Part shown: piece after piece, positions 7,820-17,440 of the stretch
Layout: each line of letters opens with the position of its first letter
How positions within the stretch are numbered: the stretch's first letter is position 1
Assembly: GCF_900659635.1 (NCBI RefSeq)
Contig: NZ_CAACVB010000009.1
Coordinates: 1-64,000, forward strand
Reading direction: 5' to 3'
Length of the DNA stretch: 64,000 bases
Source of the DNA: Actinomadura roseirufa
Lineage (GTDB): Bacteria > Actinomycetota > Actinomycetes > Streptosporangiales > Streptosporangiaceae
The notes under the pieces: model-generated
What the model saw: the letters and a program-made list of their open reading frames with translations, nothing else
What the model was told of the DNA's origin: nothing
Databases searched by the model: none
Position numbers and translations under genes: made by a program

Positions 7820-8824
7820 TCAGGTGTCGCGTAGGAGGTCTAGGACCGCGTGTTCCGCGGGGCCCTGTGTGGCCAGTTCGCCCGCGGAGGTGTCGACGCC
7901 GAGCGTGCCGAGGGTCGGCGCGATCGTCCGGCCGTTCTCGTACAGGTCGATGATCCGCGGGTCGATGTAGGAGGCGCGGGCGACGGCGGGGGTGTTGCCG
8001 AGGTAGCCGGCGACCTCCTTGACGACGCGGACGACGGCGCGCCTCGTCCCGTCGGCGTGCTCGGACACCGCGAGGCCGACGGCGGCGAGGACCGTGGCGT
8101 GCCAGGTCCGGAAGTCCTTGGCGGTGAAGTCGCCGCCGGTCACCTCGCGGACGAACGCGTTGATGTCGGACGTGGTGACATCGTGCCAGCCGGAGCGGGT
8201 CCGGTGGGCCAGCAGTTCGGGCGAGTCGTCCGCGCGGCGCGTGAGACCGGCGACGACCTTGCGCACCTCCTCCTCCGCGACCGAGCGGTGGAGCGGCTTG
8301 GCGCCCTTCGCCGGATACTCGAACACGATCTCGCGGCGGCCGCACGTGACGTGCTCGCGCAGCACGGTGGCGAGGCCGAAGGTGTTGTTCTCCGCCGCGT
8401 ACTCCTCGCCGCCGATCCGGAAGAACCCGAGGTCGATCAGCCGGACCGCGGCGGCCAGCACCCGCTCGCGTCCGTACCCCCGGCCGGCCAGGTGCCCGGC
8501 GAGCACGTCGCGCACCTTCGGCAGCCGCTCGGCGAGATCCAGGACGTGCTCGTGCTTCTCGCGGTCGCGCCGCTCCCGCCAGTCCGGGTGGTACAGGTAC
8601 TGGCGGCGGCCCGCGTCGTCGGTGCCGACCGCCTGGATGTGCCCGTCCGGGTCCGGGCAGATCCACACCTCGCGCCACGCGGGCGGGATGACCAGGGCCT
8701 TGATCCGCTTCTTCACCGCGGCGTCCGCCAGGGGACGGCCGTCCGCGCCGAGATAGCGGAAGCCGCGGCCGCATCTGCGCCGTCCTAAACCGGGCCCGGC
8801 CGGGTCGCTGCGCTGGAGCTCCAT
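7820..8824 (-). CDS. DNA topoisomerase IB (poxvirus-type)
   Basis: 334 residues. The N-terminal domain begins GFRYLGADGRPL and has IPPAWREVWICPDPDGHIQA, the typical opening of bacterial TopIB. The catalytic domain contains the KDFRTWHATV motif and the nucleophilic tyrosine in ARASYIDPRI (Tyr286). The enzyme relaxes supercoils through a 3'-phosphotyrosine intermediate without ATP. The length matches bacterial members. It ends 6 bp before nothing on its own strand and follows the SDR gene (8831-9679) closely, so the two are probably cotranscribed with the SDR first. Confidence 0.93.
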   Translation of the reverse strand: MELQRSDPAGPGLGRRRCGRGFRYLGADGRPLADAAVKKRIKALVIPPAWREVWICPDPDGHIQAVGTDDAGRRQYLYHPDWRERRDREKHEHVLDLAERLPKVRDVLAGHLAGRGYGRERVLAAAVRLIDLGFFRIGGEEYAAENNTFGLATVLREHVTCGRREIVFEYPAKGAKPLHRSVAEEEVRKVVAGLTRRADDSPELLAHRTRSGWHDVTTSDINAFVREVTGGDFTAKDFRTWHATVLAAVGLAVSEHADGTRRAVVRVVKEVAGYLGNTPAVARASYIDPRIIDLYENGRTIAPTLGTLGVDTSAGELATQGPAEHAVLDLLRDT

Positions 8825-8830
8825 CGCCGG

Positions 8831-9679
8831 TCAGCCGGGGTGGATCTCGCCGCCGGCGGGGACCAGCGTCTGGCCCGAGTAATAGGACGACAGCCGGTTG
8901 GAGGCGAAGAAGACGTAGGACGGCGCGATCTCGTCCGGGTCGGCCGCGCGGCCCATCGGCGCCTGCTCGCCGAAGCCCTCCACCCGCTCCTCGTCGAACG
9001 TCGCGGGGATCAGCGGCGTCCACACCGGGCCGGGCGCGACGCAGTTGACGCGGATCTCGCGGTCCATGAGGTTCTGCGCGAGCGATGTCGTCAGTGCCAT
9101 CGCCGCGGCCTTGCTCGCCGAGTAGTCGATCAGTGTCTTGTTGCCGCGCAGGCCGTTGATCGACCCGGTGACGACAATGGACGAGCCCGCGCCCAGATGG
9201 TCCAGCGCCGCCTGGACCGTCCAGAACAGCGCGAAGACGTTCACCTCGAACGTCCGGCGGAGCTGCGCGTCGTCGATCTCGCGGACGTCCTTGACCGGTG
9301 TCTGCGTGCCGTGGTGCAGGACGAGGACGTCCAGCCCGCCGAGGTCGCGGACGGCGTGCTCGACGACCTCGCGGCAGTGCCGCTCCTCGGCGAGGTCGCC
9401 GCCGAAGGTCACGCAGCGGCGTCCCGCCGCCTCGATGAGGTCGGCGGTGCGCCGGGCGTCGTCGTCCTCCTCCAGGTAGGTGATCGCGACGTCGGCGCCC
9501 TCCTTGGCGAACGCGACCGCGACCGCGCGGCCGATGCCCGAGTCGCCGCCGGTGATGAGGGCACGCCGCCCGTCCAGCAGGCCGCGTCCGGTGTAGTCGC
9601 GCATCTCGTCGCGCGGTTCGGGGGTCATCTCGCGGGTGCGCCCGGGGTAGGACTGGCTCTGCGCGGGGTGCTCGCTCAT
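8831..9679 (-). CDS. SDR family oxidoreductase (general stress protein 39/YhdG-like)
   Basis: 282 residues. Rossmann motif ALITGGDSGIGRAVAVAFAKEG, the DVLVLHHGTQ strand in place of the usual NNAG, the YSASK catalytic motif and the PGPVWTPLIPATF tail are those of the extended SDR group including Bacillus general stress protein 39. The N-terminal segment YPGRTREMTPEP also fits that group. NAD(P)H-dependent carbonyl reduction is likely; the substrate is unknown. The ATG at 9679 (MSEHPAQ) is chosen over an upstream in-frame ATG because family homology starts here. The topoisomerase gene follows 6 bp downstream. Confidence 0.88.
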   Translation of the reverse strand: MSEHPAQSQSYPGRTREMTPEPRDEMRDYTGRGLLDGRRALITGGDSGIGRAVAVAFAKEGADVAITYLEEDDDARRTADLIEAAGRRCVTFGGDLAEERHCREVVEHAVRDLGGLDVLVLHHGTQTPVKDVREIDDAQLRRTFEVNVFALFWTVQAALDHLGAGSSIVVTGSINGLRGNKTLIDYSASKAAAMALTTSLAQNLMDREIRVNCVAPGPVWTPLIPATFDEERVEGFGEQAPMGRAADPDEIAPSYVFFASNRLSSYYSGQTLVPAGGEIHPG

Positions 9680-9810
9680 GCCCGGCCGTTGCCCGGAGCG
9701 GCCGGAGGCAAACCTTGCGGATTTCCGGAAGGGGTGTGCGCGGAGCGGGCGGCGGCGTCCGGCTACCATCATCCCGAACCACATTCGGTCCCTCACGTAA
9801 GGTGCTGCTT

Positions 9811-10584
9811 ATGGACCTGAACGGAGTTTCCGCCGTCGTATCCGGTGGCGCGAGCGGTCTCGGTGAGGCCACCGTCCGCGCGCTGGCCGCCGAGGGCGTC
9901 AAGGTGGTCGTCGCCGACCTCAACGAGGACAAGGGCAAGGCGCTGGCCGACGAGGTCGGCGGCGTCTTCGTCAAGACCGACGTCTCCAGCGAGGAGCAGG
10001 CGCGGGCCGCGGTCCAGGCCGCCGTCGACACCGGCGCACCGCTGCGCGTCATCGTCAACAGCGCCGGCATCGGCTGGGCCGCGCGCACCGTCGGCCGCGA
10101 CGGCGCCCCGCACGACCTGGGCCAGTACGAGACCGTCATCCGCATCAACCTCATCGGCACCTTCAACCTGATGCGCCTCGGCGCCGCCGCGATCGCCAAG
10201 ACCGAGCCGGTGGACGCCGACGGCCAGCGCGGCGTGGTCGTCAACACCGCCTCCATCGCCGGCATCGAGGGACAGACCGGGCAGGTCGCCTACTCCGCCT
10301 CCAAGGGCGGCATCATCGGCATGACCCTGCCCGCCGCGCGCGACCTCGCCGCCATCGGCGTCCGGGTGAACACCATCTGCCCCGGCATCATCGATACCCC
10401 CATCTACGGCGAGGGCGAGGCCGCCGAGGCGTTCAAGGCCAAGCTCGCCGCGCCCGTCCCCTTCCCCAAGCGCATGGGCCGGGCGTCGGAGTTCGCGCAC
10501 CTCGTGAAATCCCTGATCGCGAACGACTACGTGAACGGGGAGACCGTCCGCTTCGACGGCGGCATCCGTTTCCAGCCGAAGTGA
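9811..10584 (+). CDS. SDR family 3-hydroxyacyl-CoA dehydrogenase-like protein
   Basis: 257 residues, resembling type II 3-hydroxyacyl-CoA dehydrogenase (HSD17B10-like). It has VVSGGASGLGEATVRAL (NAD-binding glycine motif), VVVADLNEDKG (Asp after the second strand indicating NAD preference), the NSAGIGWA strand and the catalytic YSASKGG near residue 160. It would oxidise 3-hydroxyacyl-CoA to 3-ketoacyl-CoA. An enoyl-CoA hydratase starts 7 bp downstream, so two consecutive beta-oxidation steps are coupled. The ATG at 9811 is where the Rossmann domain begins; a longer in-frame extension upstream is unlike the family. Confidence 0.9.
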   Translation: MDLNGVSAVVSGGASGLGEATVRALAAEGVKVVVADLNEDKGKALADEVGGVFVKTDVSSEEQARAAVQAAVDTGAPLRVIVNSAGIGWAARTVGRDGAPHDLGQYETVIRINLIGTFNLMRLGAAAIAKTEPVDADGQRGVVVNTASIAGIEGQTGQVAYSASKGGIIGMTLPAARDLAAIGVRVNTICPGIIDTPIYGEGEAAEAFKAKLAAPVPFPKRMGRASEFAHLVKSLIANDYVNGETVRFDGGIRFQPK

Positions 10585-10591
10585 GGCCCGA

Positions 10592-11371
10592 ATGACCGAC
10601 GCAGCACCGGCCGAGGCCGTCCTCACCGAGGAGGACGGCGCCGTCCTCGTCATCACGATCAACCGTCCCGCGTCCCGCAACGCCATCAACGGTGAGGTCG
10701 CCCGCGCCATCTCCGCCGCCCTGGACGAGCTGGACTCCCGCAAGGACCTGTCGATCGGCGTCCTCACCGGGGCGGGCGGCACGTTCTCCGCGGGCATGGA
10801 CCTCAAGGCCTTCCTCACCGGCGACAGCGCCGTCGTCGAGGAACGCGGGTTCGCCGGGATCGTGGAGCGCCCGTCGGCCAAGCCGCTGATCGCCGCCATC
10901 GAGGGCTACGCCCTGGCCGGCGGCTGCGAGGTCGCGCTGTCCTGCGACATGGTCGTCGCGGCCCGGGACGCCCAGTTCGGGCTGCCCGAGCCGAAGCGCG
11001 GACTCGTCGCCGCGGGCGGCGGCCTGCTGCGGCTGCCGCGGCGCATCCCGTTCCACATCGCCATGGAGATCGCTCTCACCGGCGACAAGTACCCGGCGGA
11101 GCGGATGGCCGAGCTCGGGTTCGTCAACCGGCTCACCGAGCCGGGCGGCGCGCTCGCCGCGGCCAAGGAACTGGCCCGCAAGGTCGCCGAGAACGCCCCG
11201 CTGGCGCTCGCGGCCACCAAGCGGATCATCGTCGAGTCCGCCGGCTGGACGGCCGAGGAGGCGTGGCGCCGGCAGGGCGAGATCACCCTGCCCGTCTTCA
11301 CGTCCAAGGACGCCCAGGAAGGCCCCGCGGCCTTCGCCGAAAAGCGCAAGCCGAACTGGTCGGGCGAGTAG
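10592..11371 (+). CDS. Enoyl-CoA hydratase/isomerase (crotonase family)
   Basis: 259 residues. Oxyanion-hole segments are SAGMDLKAF (~residues 65-73) and GYALAGGCEVALSCDMVVA (~107-125), followed by FGLPEPKRGLVAAGGGLLRL, which has the Glu position of hydratases. It converts trans-2-enoyl-CoA to 3-hydroxyacyl-CoA and works directly with the dehydrogenase encoded just upstream. The family length is 255-265. A 12-bp-stem hairpin follows ten bases after the stop. Confidence 0.92.
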   Translation: MTDAAPAEAVLTEEDGAVLVITINRPASRNAINGEVARAISAALDELDSRKDLSIGVLTGAGGTFSAGMDLKAFLTGDSAVVEERGFAGIVERPSAKPLIAAIEGYALAGGCEVALSCDMVVAARDAQFGLPEPKRGLVAAGGGLLRLPRRIPFHIAMEIALTGDKYPAERMAELGFVNRLTEPGGALAAAKELARKVAENAPLALAATKRIIVESAGWTAEEAWRRQGEITLPVFTSKDAQEGPAAFAEKRKPNWSGE

Positions 11372-11380
11372 CGTCCCACC

Positions 11381-11416
11381 GAGAACGCCCGGAACCTCCA
11401 GGTCCCGGGCGTTCTC
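11381..11416 (+). terminator. Rho-independent-type hairpin after the enoyl-CoA hydratase gene
   Basis: Perfect 12-bp arms GAGAACGCCCGG (11381-11392) and its complement (11405-11416), with a 12-nt loop that can fold further (ACCT/AGGT). No T-run. Confidence 0.7.
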
Positions 11417-11566
11417 GCATTCCTCGGATCATTGTCGTCATTCGGTCACTTTCCGTGAAGTGGCGACGGGCGCCGCGCATCCGGAGGGAGACTGAGAAGG
11501 CGGGGGGAGCAGAGGCAGGGAAGGCGGCACCGTCTTTCCTGAGGTCGGCGAGAGGTGCTTCGCGAC

Positions 11567-12799
11567 ATGTCCCCCGACAAGAAGGCCATCGGCGCGCGGC
11601 TGCGCGGGCTGCGCGAGGAGCCGCGTGACCGGCATGGTCGTCCCCGCCGCTCGCGCGAAAAGTGGGCCATGACCCTGCGCGCCGCGGCGGGTCCGGCCGC
11701 CGCGGAGCTGCCGGGCGTTCCGAGTCTCGCCAAGATGATTCAGCAGTGGGAACGCGGCGATCACGTCCCGGGCCCGATCTACCGTCCGCTGTACGCCCGC
11801 GTGACCGGCCAGACCGAAGCCGAGCTCTTCGGTGCGCCGAAGGAGGTTCCTCACCCCCGTGTCCCTGCGGTCGATGACGAGTTGGAAGCCCTGGAACTCG
11901 CTCGGCGGGTCGGGGTGAGTGATGTGGGAGGGGGCGTGGTGGTCGGGTTGGAGATGGCCGTGGACGATCTGGCGTCCGCTTATCCGCGGTCGGCGCCGGG
12001 TGAGTTGCTGGCCCGTACGCGGCGGCACCTCGGTTATGTGCAGCGGCTCCTGGACATGCGGATGACGCTGGACGAACGGCGCCGCCTCGTGGTCGTCGGG
12101 GCCTGGATGTCACTGCTGGCCGCGACCTGCGACGTCGACCTGGGACGCCCGGCGGTCGCCGCCGCGCGGCTGCGCACGGCCGCGCTGCTGGCCGAGCACG
12201 CCGGCCACCCCGAGATCATCGCCTGGACGCTGGAGACCCGCGCGTGGCAGGCCCTCGTCGGCGGGGACCACCGGCGGGCCGTCGCCTTGGCGCGAGGGGC
12301 GCAGGAGGTCGCGCCGCGTAACGGTTCGGCGTTCATCCAGGCGACCGCGCAGGAGGGGAGGGCGTGGGCCCGGCTCGGCGCCGTGCGGGAGACCAGGAAC
12401 GCCCTGTCCCGCGTGGAACGTCTTGTGGCGCCCCTGCCAATGCCCGACAGGCCGGAGCACCACTTCCGCTATGACCCGGCCAAGAGCGACGCCTATACGG
12501 CCACCACTTTGGCGTGGACGGGGGATCCGGCGGCCGAACGCCATGCCAGGGGCGTGCTGGCCCGGCTGGAGGAGTCACCGGCCCGGCCGCGCCGCGCTGC
12601 CACCGCGCGGCTCGACCTCGCCTTGGCTCTGCTCGCCGCGGAGCGGGCGGACGAGGCCGCGCACACCGTCCGGGAGGCGATGGCGAGCGGGCGCCTCGTT
12701 TCTTCGAACCGCTGGCGGGCCGCCGAGATCATCAGGGCCGTCCAGGCGCGCGGTCTCCCGGAGGCGGACGACCTACGCGAGGTGTACAGGAGCCTCTGA
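11567..12799 (+). CDS. XRE-like HTH protein with helical-repeat C-terminus
   Basis: 410 residues. The N-terminal part (KAIGARLRGLREE, then SLAKMIQQWERGDHVPGPIYRPLYARVTG) reads as a helix-turn-helix domain in which the recognition helix is followed by WERGDHVPG, as in actinomycete XRE regulators with TPR-like tails. The rest is alanine/leucine-rich helices (for example AAARLRTAALLAEHAGHPEI and LDLALALLAAERADEAAHTV) consistent with TPRs. The ATG at 11567 has GAGAGG about 11 bases upstream; a GTG four codons earlier is possible. Such proteins are common developmental or antibiotic regulators; the target is unknown. Confidence 0.78.
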   Translation: MSPDKKAIGARLRGLREEPRDRHGRPRRSREKWAMTLRAAAGPAAAELPGVPSLAKMIQQWERGDHVPGPIYRPLYARVTGQTEAELFGAPKEVPHPRVPAVDDELEALELARRVGVSDVGGGVVVGLEMAVDDLASAYPRSAPGELLARTRRHLGYVQRLLDMRMTLDERRRLVVVGAWMSLLAATCDVDLGRPAVAAARLRTAALLAEHAGHPEIIAWTLETRAWQALVGGDHRRAVALARGAQEVAPRNGSAFIQATAQEGRAWARLGAVRETRNALSRVERLVAPLPMPDRPEHHFRYDPAKSDAYTATTLAWTGDPAAERHARGVLARLEESPARPRRAATARLDLALALLAAERADEAAHTVREAMASGRLVSSNRWRAAEIIRAVQARGLPEADDLREVYRSL

Positions 12800-12803
12800 A
12801 AGG

Positions 12804-12839
12804 GAGCAGGGCGTATGCCGGGTGGCATACGCCCTGCTC
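12804..12839. terminator. Perfect 16-bp bidirectional hairpin
   Basis: Arms at 12804-12819 and 12824-12839 are perfect complements (GAGCAGGGCGTATGCC) with a 4-nt loop. It lies between the convergent regulator and chitinase genes, so it can end both transcripts. Confidence 0.85.
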
Positions 12840-12851
12840 AGGGGTGCTGGG

Positions 12852-15800
12852 TCAGCGGTGGAGGCCGCCGACCGAAGCGGTTCTCGGGTTGTCCTGGGAC
12901 AGGACGTACGACTTGCCTCCGAAGGTGAGGACGAAGTTGGACGGTGTGGAGATGGGCAACTGGTAGCTCAGCGCCACCTCGACGGACTGGCCGTTCGCGA
13001 TGGTCGTGGAGCTCGGGACGGTCAGGGTCGCCCTATGGAAGTCGCCCTTGAGGCCGCCGGTGTTGTTGCCGCTGTGGCCCGCCTGGACGGAGAGCGTCCA
13101 GCCCGACTGCTGCGTCATCGTGGCCGGGGCGGAGGTGCCATAGTCGAACTTGAAGACGGCGCCACCCGGGATGGTCTGGCCCGAGTTGTTGGTGATGCGC
13201 ATCTTCGGGGTGATGGGGTAGTTGTTGTCGCCGACGGGGAAGTTGACCAGGTCGACCTTCACGTTGAGGACGTCGGTCGGCATCGCGTGGTCGGACTTCT
13301 TGTTCTGGTACGGGCCGGCGTTCTTCAGGTTGTCGTTGATCAGGTTCGTCAGGGTGTTGCCGATGAAGTACTCGCCCTTGCCGCCGTTGCGGGCGGGGTC
13401 CCAGGCGTAGTCACCGGCGAGCTCCCAGAACATGACGCCGCCGATGCCCTTGTCGGCCACCCATTTGGCCTTGGTGGCGATGGACTGGTCGTCCTCGGTG
13501 GACAGGAACACCTTCTTGGTGCTGTTCCACAGCCACGGGGCGGCCATCGTGTTGTCGTACTGGCGGGTGTAGGTGCCGGTGAGCCGGTCGTCGGGGTCCT
13601 TGTCCGGGTCGAGACCGTAGTCGCGGATGTAGGTGCCCGGCAGGCCCTTCTCCAGGTTCTTGGCGTGCCACATCGGGTTGCTGCCCGACGCCTGTTCGAC
13701 GCCCTTGTCGTCGGTGTCGTGCCAGAGGTTGTCGAGGCCGATCGCGCCGTTGCCGCAGGGTGTCGAGGAGCCCACGCTGCTGCCGGTGCCCGGCGGGCAC
13801 TTGGTCTGGTCGGGTAGGGCGGCCTTGCCCCACAGTCCGTTCGTCCCGCCGGAGACACCCTGCCAGCCGCGGGTGTAGAACGGCACGCCGATGTTGATGC
13901 GTCCGGCCTGCATCGAGCCATGGAAGTAGTGGTAGGCCCAGTCGGTGTTCAGATAGCCCATTCCGTACGTGCTGTAGACCGCGCCGTCGACCTGCTCGTT
14001 GTCCTTGGCGTCGTCGAACAGGGCGGCGTTGGGGCCGACGAAGTGGTTCCACGAGCCGTGCAGGTCGTAGGTCATCAGGTTGGCGTAGTCCAGGTACGGG
14101 ACGACCTGGTAGGTGTCGTGCCCGCGCAGGATCCAGCCGGAGGCCGAGACGGCGGCGGTCAGCATGTAGTACTTGCCGTCGGCGGCGCTGGCCGCGTCCA
14201 GCTTCTCGCGCAGGGTCTTCATGAGCGCCACGTAGCCGGCCATCAGCTTGGCGCGCCGCGCGTTGGAGAAGGTGAAGTCGTCGGGGTGCCCGGCGAACTT
14301 CATCGACGTGGCGTACTCGTAGTCGATGTCGGCGCCGTTGAACCCGTACTGGCGCAGGAACGCCACGACGGAGTCGGCGAAGGTGTTGATGTTCGCCTGG
14401 CTGTCGGTGAGCGTGTAGAAGCCGCCGGACGCGACGCGCTTGCCGTTGTCGTCGAGGTAGCCGCCGCTCTCCGCCCAGCCGCCGATCGAGACCAGCGTCT
14501 TGACGTTCGGGTGCTGCTTCTTGAACTTGTTGAGCAGGTTGAAGTGGCCCTTGTACGAGTAGGCCGGGTCCATCTCCGCGCCGGGCACGTTCGGCCACTC
14601 TTCGCCGATCGACGGGTTGTTGGCCGAGTTCCCGCCGACGGAGACCTTGTTCTGGCCGTCGATGTGGGCGAAGGCGTAGTTGATGTGGGTCAGGTTGTTC
14701 CACGGGATGTCACTGGCGAGGTAGCGCGGCGCGCCGTTCTTGCCGTCCCGCCAGCTGGTGAAGTAGCCGATGGAACGGCGGTTGTGGCCCGCGCCCATCT
14801 TCTCGCGGCCGTCGTTGTCGTAGACGTCGCAGTACGGGGGCGTGACGCCCGGCGTCTGGTAGAGGCCGTCGGGACGGCAGCCGCCGGTGCCCGGGCCGAT
14901 GGTCGCGGTGACCTCGTTGCTGAGCTCGGAGGTCTGGCCGATGGTGTCCTTGGCGCGCACCGTGAACTTGTAGCTTCCCGCCGCCAGGCCGGAGACGGTG
15001 GTGGTCGTGCCGGTGACCGTCTGGACGACCGAGCCGTTCTGCAGCACGTCGTACCCGGCCACGCCCTTGTCGTCGGTCGAGGCGCCCCAGGCGAGGGACA
15101 CCGCGTCGCCGGTCGTCTTGGTGATCTTCAGCTCGCCGGGCTTGGACGGCGGAGCGTCCTCACCGCTGCCGGGGGTGGTGACGGTGATCGCGTCGCCGGC
15201 GGGCGAGACCTGGTCGGCGGTGTCACGGGCGCGCACGCTGAAGGCGTAGCGGTTGCCCGGGGTCAGGCCGCTGATCTTCGCGCTGGTGCCGGTGACGGTC
15301 GCGGCGACGGTGGTGCCGTTCAGGACGTCGTAGTTCTTGATGCCCTTGTCGTCGGTCGCGGCGTCCCAGGCCAGCGAGACCGAGGTGGAGGTGACCTCGG
15401 TGGTGCGGAGGTTGCCCGGCGTGCTCGGCGGGGCGTCCACGGACCCGCCCTCGCACGGCTGGCCGTCGAGCCGGCAGTTCTGCGGCTCGCCCAGCGTGCC
15501 GCTGTAGGAGACCAGGAACCCGAAGGTGGCGGTGGCGCCGGCGGCGACCGTGCCGTTGTAGTCCCGGTTGACGAACGTCTGGTGGTTGCCCGAGCTGGTG
15601 AGGACGGCGTCCCAGTAGGAGCCGACCTTCACCGTGGAGGCGAGGTCCAACTCCAGTTTCCAGCCGGACATCGAGGAGGTGCCGCCGTTGCTGATCGTAC
15701 AGGCGTACTGCGCGCCACCTCCCCATTCCTGGACGGTGCGGCAGGCGGCCGTCGGGCCGGCGGCGTTGGCGGGTGTGGTCAAGGCCAGGGAAAGGCCGAG

Positions 15801-15869
15801 AGTCAGGATGAGTGCGGTACACCCCGCGAGGAGTGTCCGGAGCGGAGAGCGGCTTGAGGCCACGGCCAT
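12852..15869 (-). CDS. Secreted multidomain chitinase (CBM2-FnIII-FnIII-GH18)
   Basis: 1005 residues. Order: signal peptide (1-~37, ending TPANAA), a CBM2-type carbohydrate-binding module (~40-140, with conserved Trp and Cys), two fibronectin III domains (~145-230 and ~240-325, both with DDKG loops), a GH18 barrel (~360-840) and a C-terminal beta-sandwich (~865-995) with a second polysaccharide-binding look. The GH18 signature is GADIDYEY, with the catalytic Glu at about 518. It hydrolyses beta-1,4-GlcNAc links of chitin by a retaining, substrate-assisted mechanism and acts outside the cell. GAAGGGA precedes the ATG. Regulation probably comes from the upstream repeats. Confidence 0.95.
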   Translation of the reverse strand: MAVASSRSPLRTLLAGCTALILTLGLSLALTTPANAAGPTAACRTVQEWGGGAQYACTISNGGTSSMSGWKLELDLASTVKVGSYWDAVLTSSGNHQTFVNRDYNGTVAAGATATFGFLVSYSGTLGEPQNCRLDGQPCEGGSVDAPPSTPGNLRTTEVTSTSVSLAWDAATDDKGIKNYDVLNGTTVAATVTGTSAKISGLTPGNRYAFSVRARDTADQVSPAGDAITVTTPGSGEDAPPSKPGELKITKTTGDAVSLAWGASTDDKGVAGYDVLQNGSVVQTVTGTTTTVSGLAAGSYKFTVRAKDTIGQTSELSNEVTATIGPGTGGCRPDGLYQTPGVTPPYCDVYDNDGREKMGAGHNRRSIGYFTSWRDGKNGAPRYLASDIPWNNLTHINYAFAHIDGQNKVSVGGNSANNPSIGEEWPNVPGAEMDPAYSYKGHFNLLNKFKKQHPNVKTLVSIGGWAESGGYLDDNGKRVASGGFYTLTDSQANINTFADSVVAFLRQYGFNGADIDYEYATSMKFAGHPDDFTFSNARRAKLMAGYVALMKTLREKLDAASAADGKYYMLTAAVSASGWILRGHDTYQVVPYLDYANLMTYDLHGSWNHFVGPNAALFDDAKDNEQVDGAVYSTYGMGYLNTDWAYHYFHGSMQAGRINIGVPFYTRGWQGVSGGTNGLWGKAALPDQTKCPPGTGSSVGSSTPCGNGAIGLDNLWHDTDDKGVEQASGSNPMWHAKNLEKGLPGTYIRDYGLDPDKDPDDRLTGTYTRQYDNTMAAPWLWNSTKKVFLSTEDDQSIATKAKWVADKGIGGVMFWELAGDYAWDPARNGGKGEYFIGNTLTNLINDNLKNAGPYQNKKSDHAMPTDVLNVKVDLVNFPVGDNNYPITPKMRITNNSGQTIPGGAVFKFDYGTSAPATMTQQSGWTLSVQAGHSGNNTGGLKGDFHRATLTVPSSTTIANGQSVEVALSYQLPISTPSNFVLTFGGKSYVLSQDNPRTASVGGLHR

Positions 15870-15880
15870 CCCCGTCCCTT

Positions 15881-15984
15881 CTAATTGTTAAGAAACTATA
15901 CTAATTGAACGGACCATAACCGCAGCGCAATCGGGGGGCAAGAAGTGAAATTTAACTGGATCATTCGAAGTGAATCGGTCCAGT
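15881..15984 (-). promoter_or_regulatory. Chitinase promoter region with direct and inverted repeats
   Basis: The heptamer CTAATTG occurs at 15881-15887 and 15901-15907, exactly 20 bp apart (two helical turns). A dyad at 15955-15984 has ACTGGA and TCCAGT ends plus two more paired bases (one wobble). Streptomyces chitinase promoters carry operator repeats of comparable size, but this is not the consensus direct repeat I know, so the regulator is not named. The stretch 15985-16338 shows no gene. Confidence 0.4.
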
Positions 15985-16338
15985 AAGCGGGCCATACCAC
16001 TGAAAAAGACGCGGTCGCGATGAGCACTTCCGTTCTGATGGCCGTTGTCATCGAAGGGGGTGCGGCGCCGTCGCGCCTTCCGGCCGCCGGAGGCGCCCGT
16101 TCGTCCCGGCCCTGAACTGGTCTGGTGTTCCACCTGGAGTGGTCGGGCAACCGGCCCGCGAGCGGTCCGCCGGGAAATGGCTGGTCAGATGCTGTTCGGC
16201 GGATTTTCCCGCAGGTCAGGAAGGCTCTCGCGGGACGGGTCGCGCGGTGTTCCGGCAGCCGGCACGCGGCCGTTGTGAGCGTCCGTCCGCGTGGTTATTG
16301 TCGGCCCGGTGCCCGATTCCTCCCGAAGGGAGCGAGCC

Positions 16339-17440
16339 ATGGAGGTCCGTGCCGAGATGTCGGTGGTCCGGCAGGGAGCGCCGCCCGCACCGGTGGGGCG
16401 CTCCGCCGCACTCGCGTCGGTGGAGGCCCGGCTCGCCGCGAACGGCAGCGTCATCCTGACGGGTCCGAGCGGCATAGGGAAGACGACGCTGCTGGAGGCC
16501 GTCGGCGCCGCGGCCATCGCCCGCGGGGAGCTCGTCCTCGCGGTCGCCGGAACCGAGACCGAGCGGTGGGTGCCCTGCTCGGGCCTGGCCGAGCTGCTCG
16601 ACCAGCTGCCCGACACCCTCACCGCGGAACTGCCGCGCGAGCAGCTGACCGGGCTGCCCGAACCGCATCCGGCGGGGCCCCCGCGCCACCAGGCCCGCCC
16701 GGCGGCGGATCGTTCCATGGACCATCTCGCGTGCCGGCTGGCCTTCCGCGGGATGCTCGCCCGCTGTGCCGGGGAACGCCCGGTGCTGCTGCTCATCGAC
16801 GACGCCCAGTGGGTGGACACCGAGTCCGTCCACGCGATCCGCTACACGGTCCGCAGGCTCGCCTCGCGCGGCGTCCGCGCCGTCGTCGCCGGACGCTGGC
16901 CGGACGGGCTCGCCACGGCGGACGGGGGAGGCGCCCCGTGGGCCCCGTTGCCCGACGCCCTCCATCTGCCCGTCCCGCCCCTGGGCCCGGACGAGTTAGC
17001 GGAGATGTTCGATGGCTACGGGCTCCCCGTCCGGGTGGTGAACACCCTGCACTCCGACTCGGGGGGCAACCCGTACCTCGCCTTGGCGCTCGCCGGGGCG
17101 TTCACCGACCGGATCCCGCGGCACTGGCGGCCCGCCCCGCTGCCGCAGCGCGTCCGGGGCGTGATCGTCGAGCGGCTCGGCCGGCTGCCCGCCCAGGCCC
17201 GCGAGACGCTGCTGATGGCGGCGCTGGCGATCCGGCCGACGGCCGACCTGCTGCGCCGCGCCGGACGGGTCGAGGCGGCGCGCGACATCGCGCAGGCCGC
17301 CGGGCTCGGCCTGCTGATCAGCGAGGGCGGCGGGGTGCGGTTCACGCCGCCCGCCGTCGGGACCGTCCTGGCCGAGTCCGCCGACGCCCAGCGCCTCGCG
17401 CGGGCGCACCGGGCGCTCGCCGCGGTCGTGCCGGACGCGG
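16339..17440 (+). pseudogene. LAL-family regulator truncated by a Tn3-family element
   Basis: About 367 residues of a second LAL-type ATPase regulator: Walker A GPSGIGKT at 42-49, Walker B LLLIDDAQWVD near 149-160, and the SGGNPYLALALAG sensor region. At about 17440 homology stops and the antisense of a serine resolvase begins, so the tetratricopeptide and LuxR HTH parts are gone. The remainder is not found elsewhere in the window, which implies deletion as well as insertion. GGGAGCGA precedes the ATG at 16339. Without the HTH it cannot act as a regulator. Confidence 0.85.

Noticed and set aside
7803-10265. An 820-codon open frame across topoisomerase, SDR and the next gene
   Set aside because: It spans three recognised genes in a wrong frame with Arg/Pro-rich translation.
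13920-15857. A 645-codon open frame on the plus strand antisense to the chitinase
   Set aside because: It is a shadow of the high-GC chitinase gene: low-complexity Gly/Val/Arg/Asp-rich translation, no domain, and the minus strand is clearly coding.
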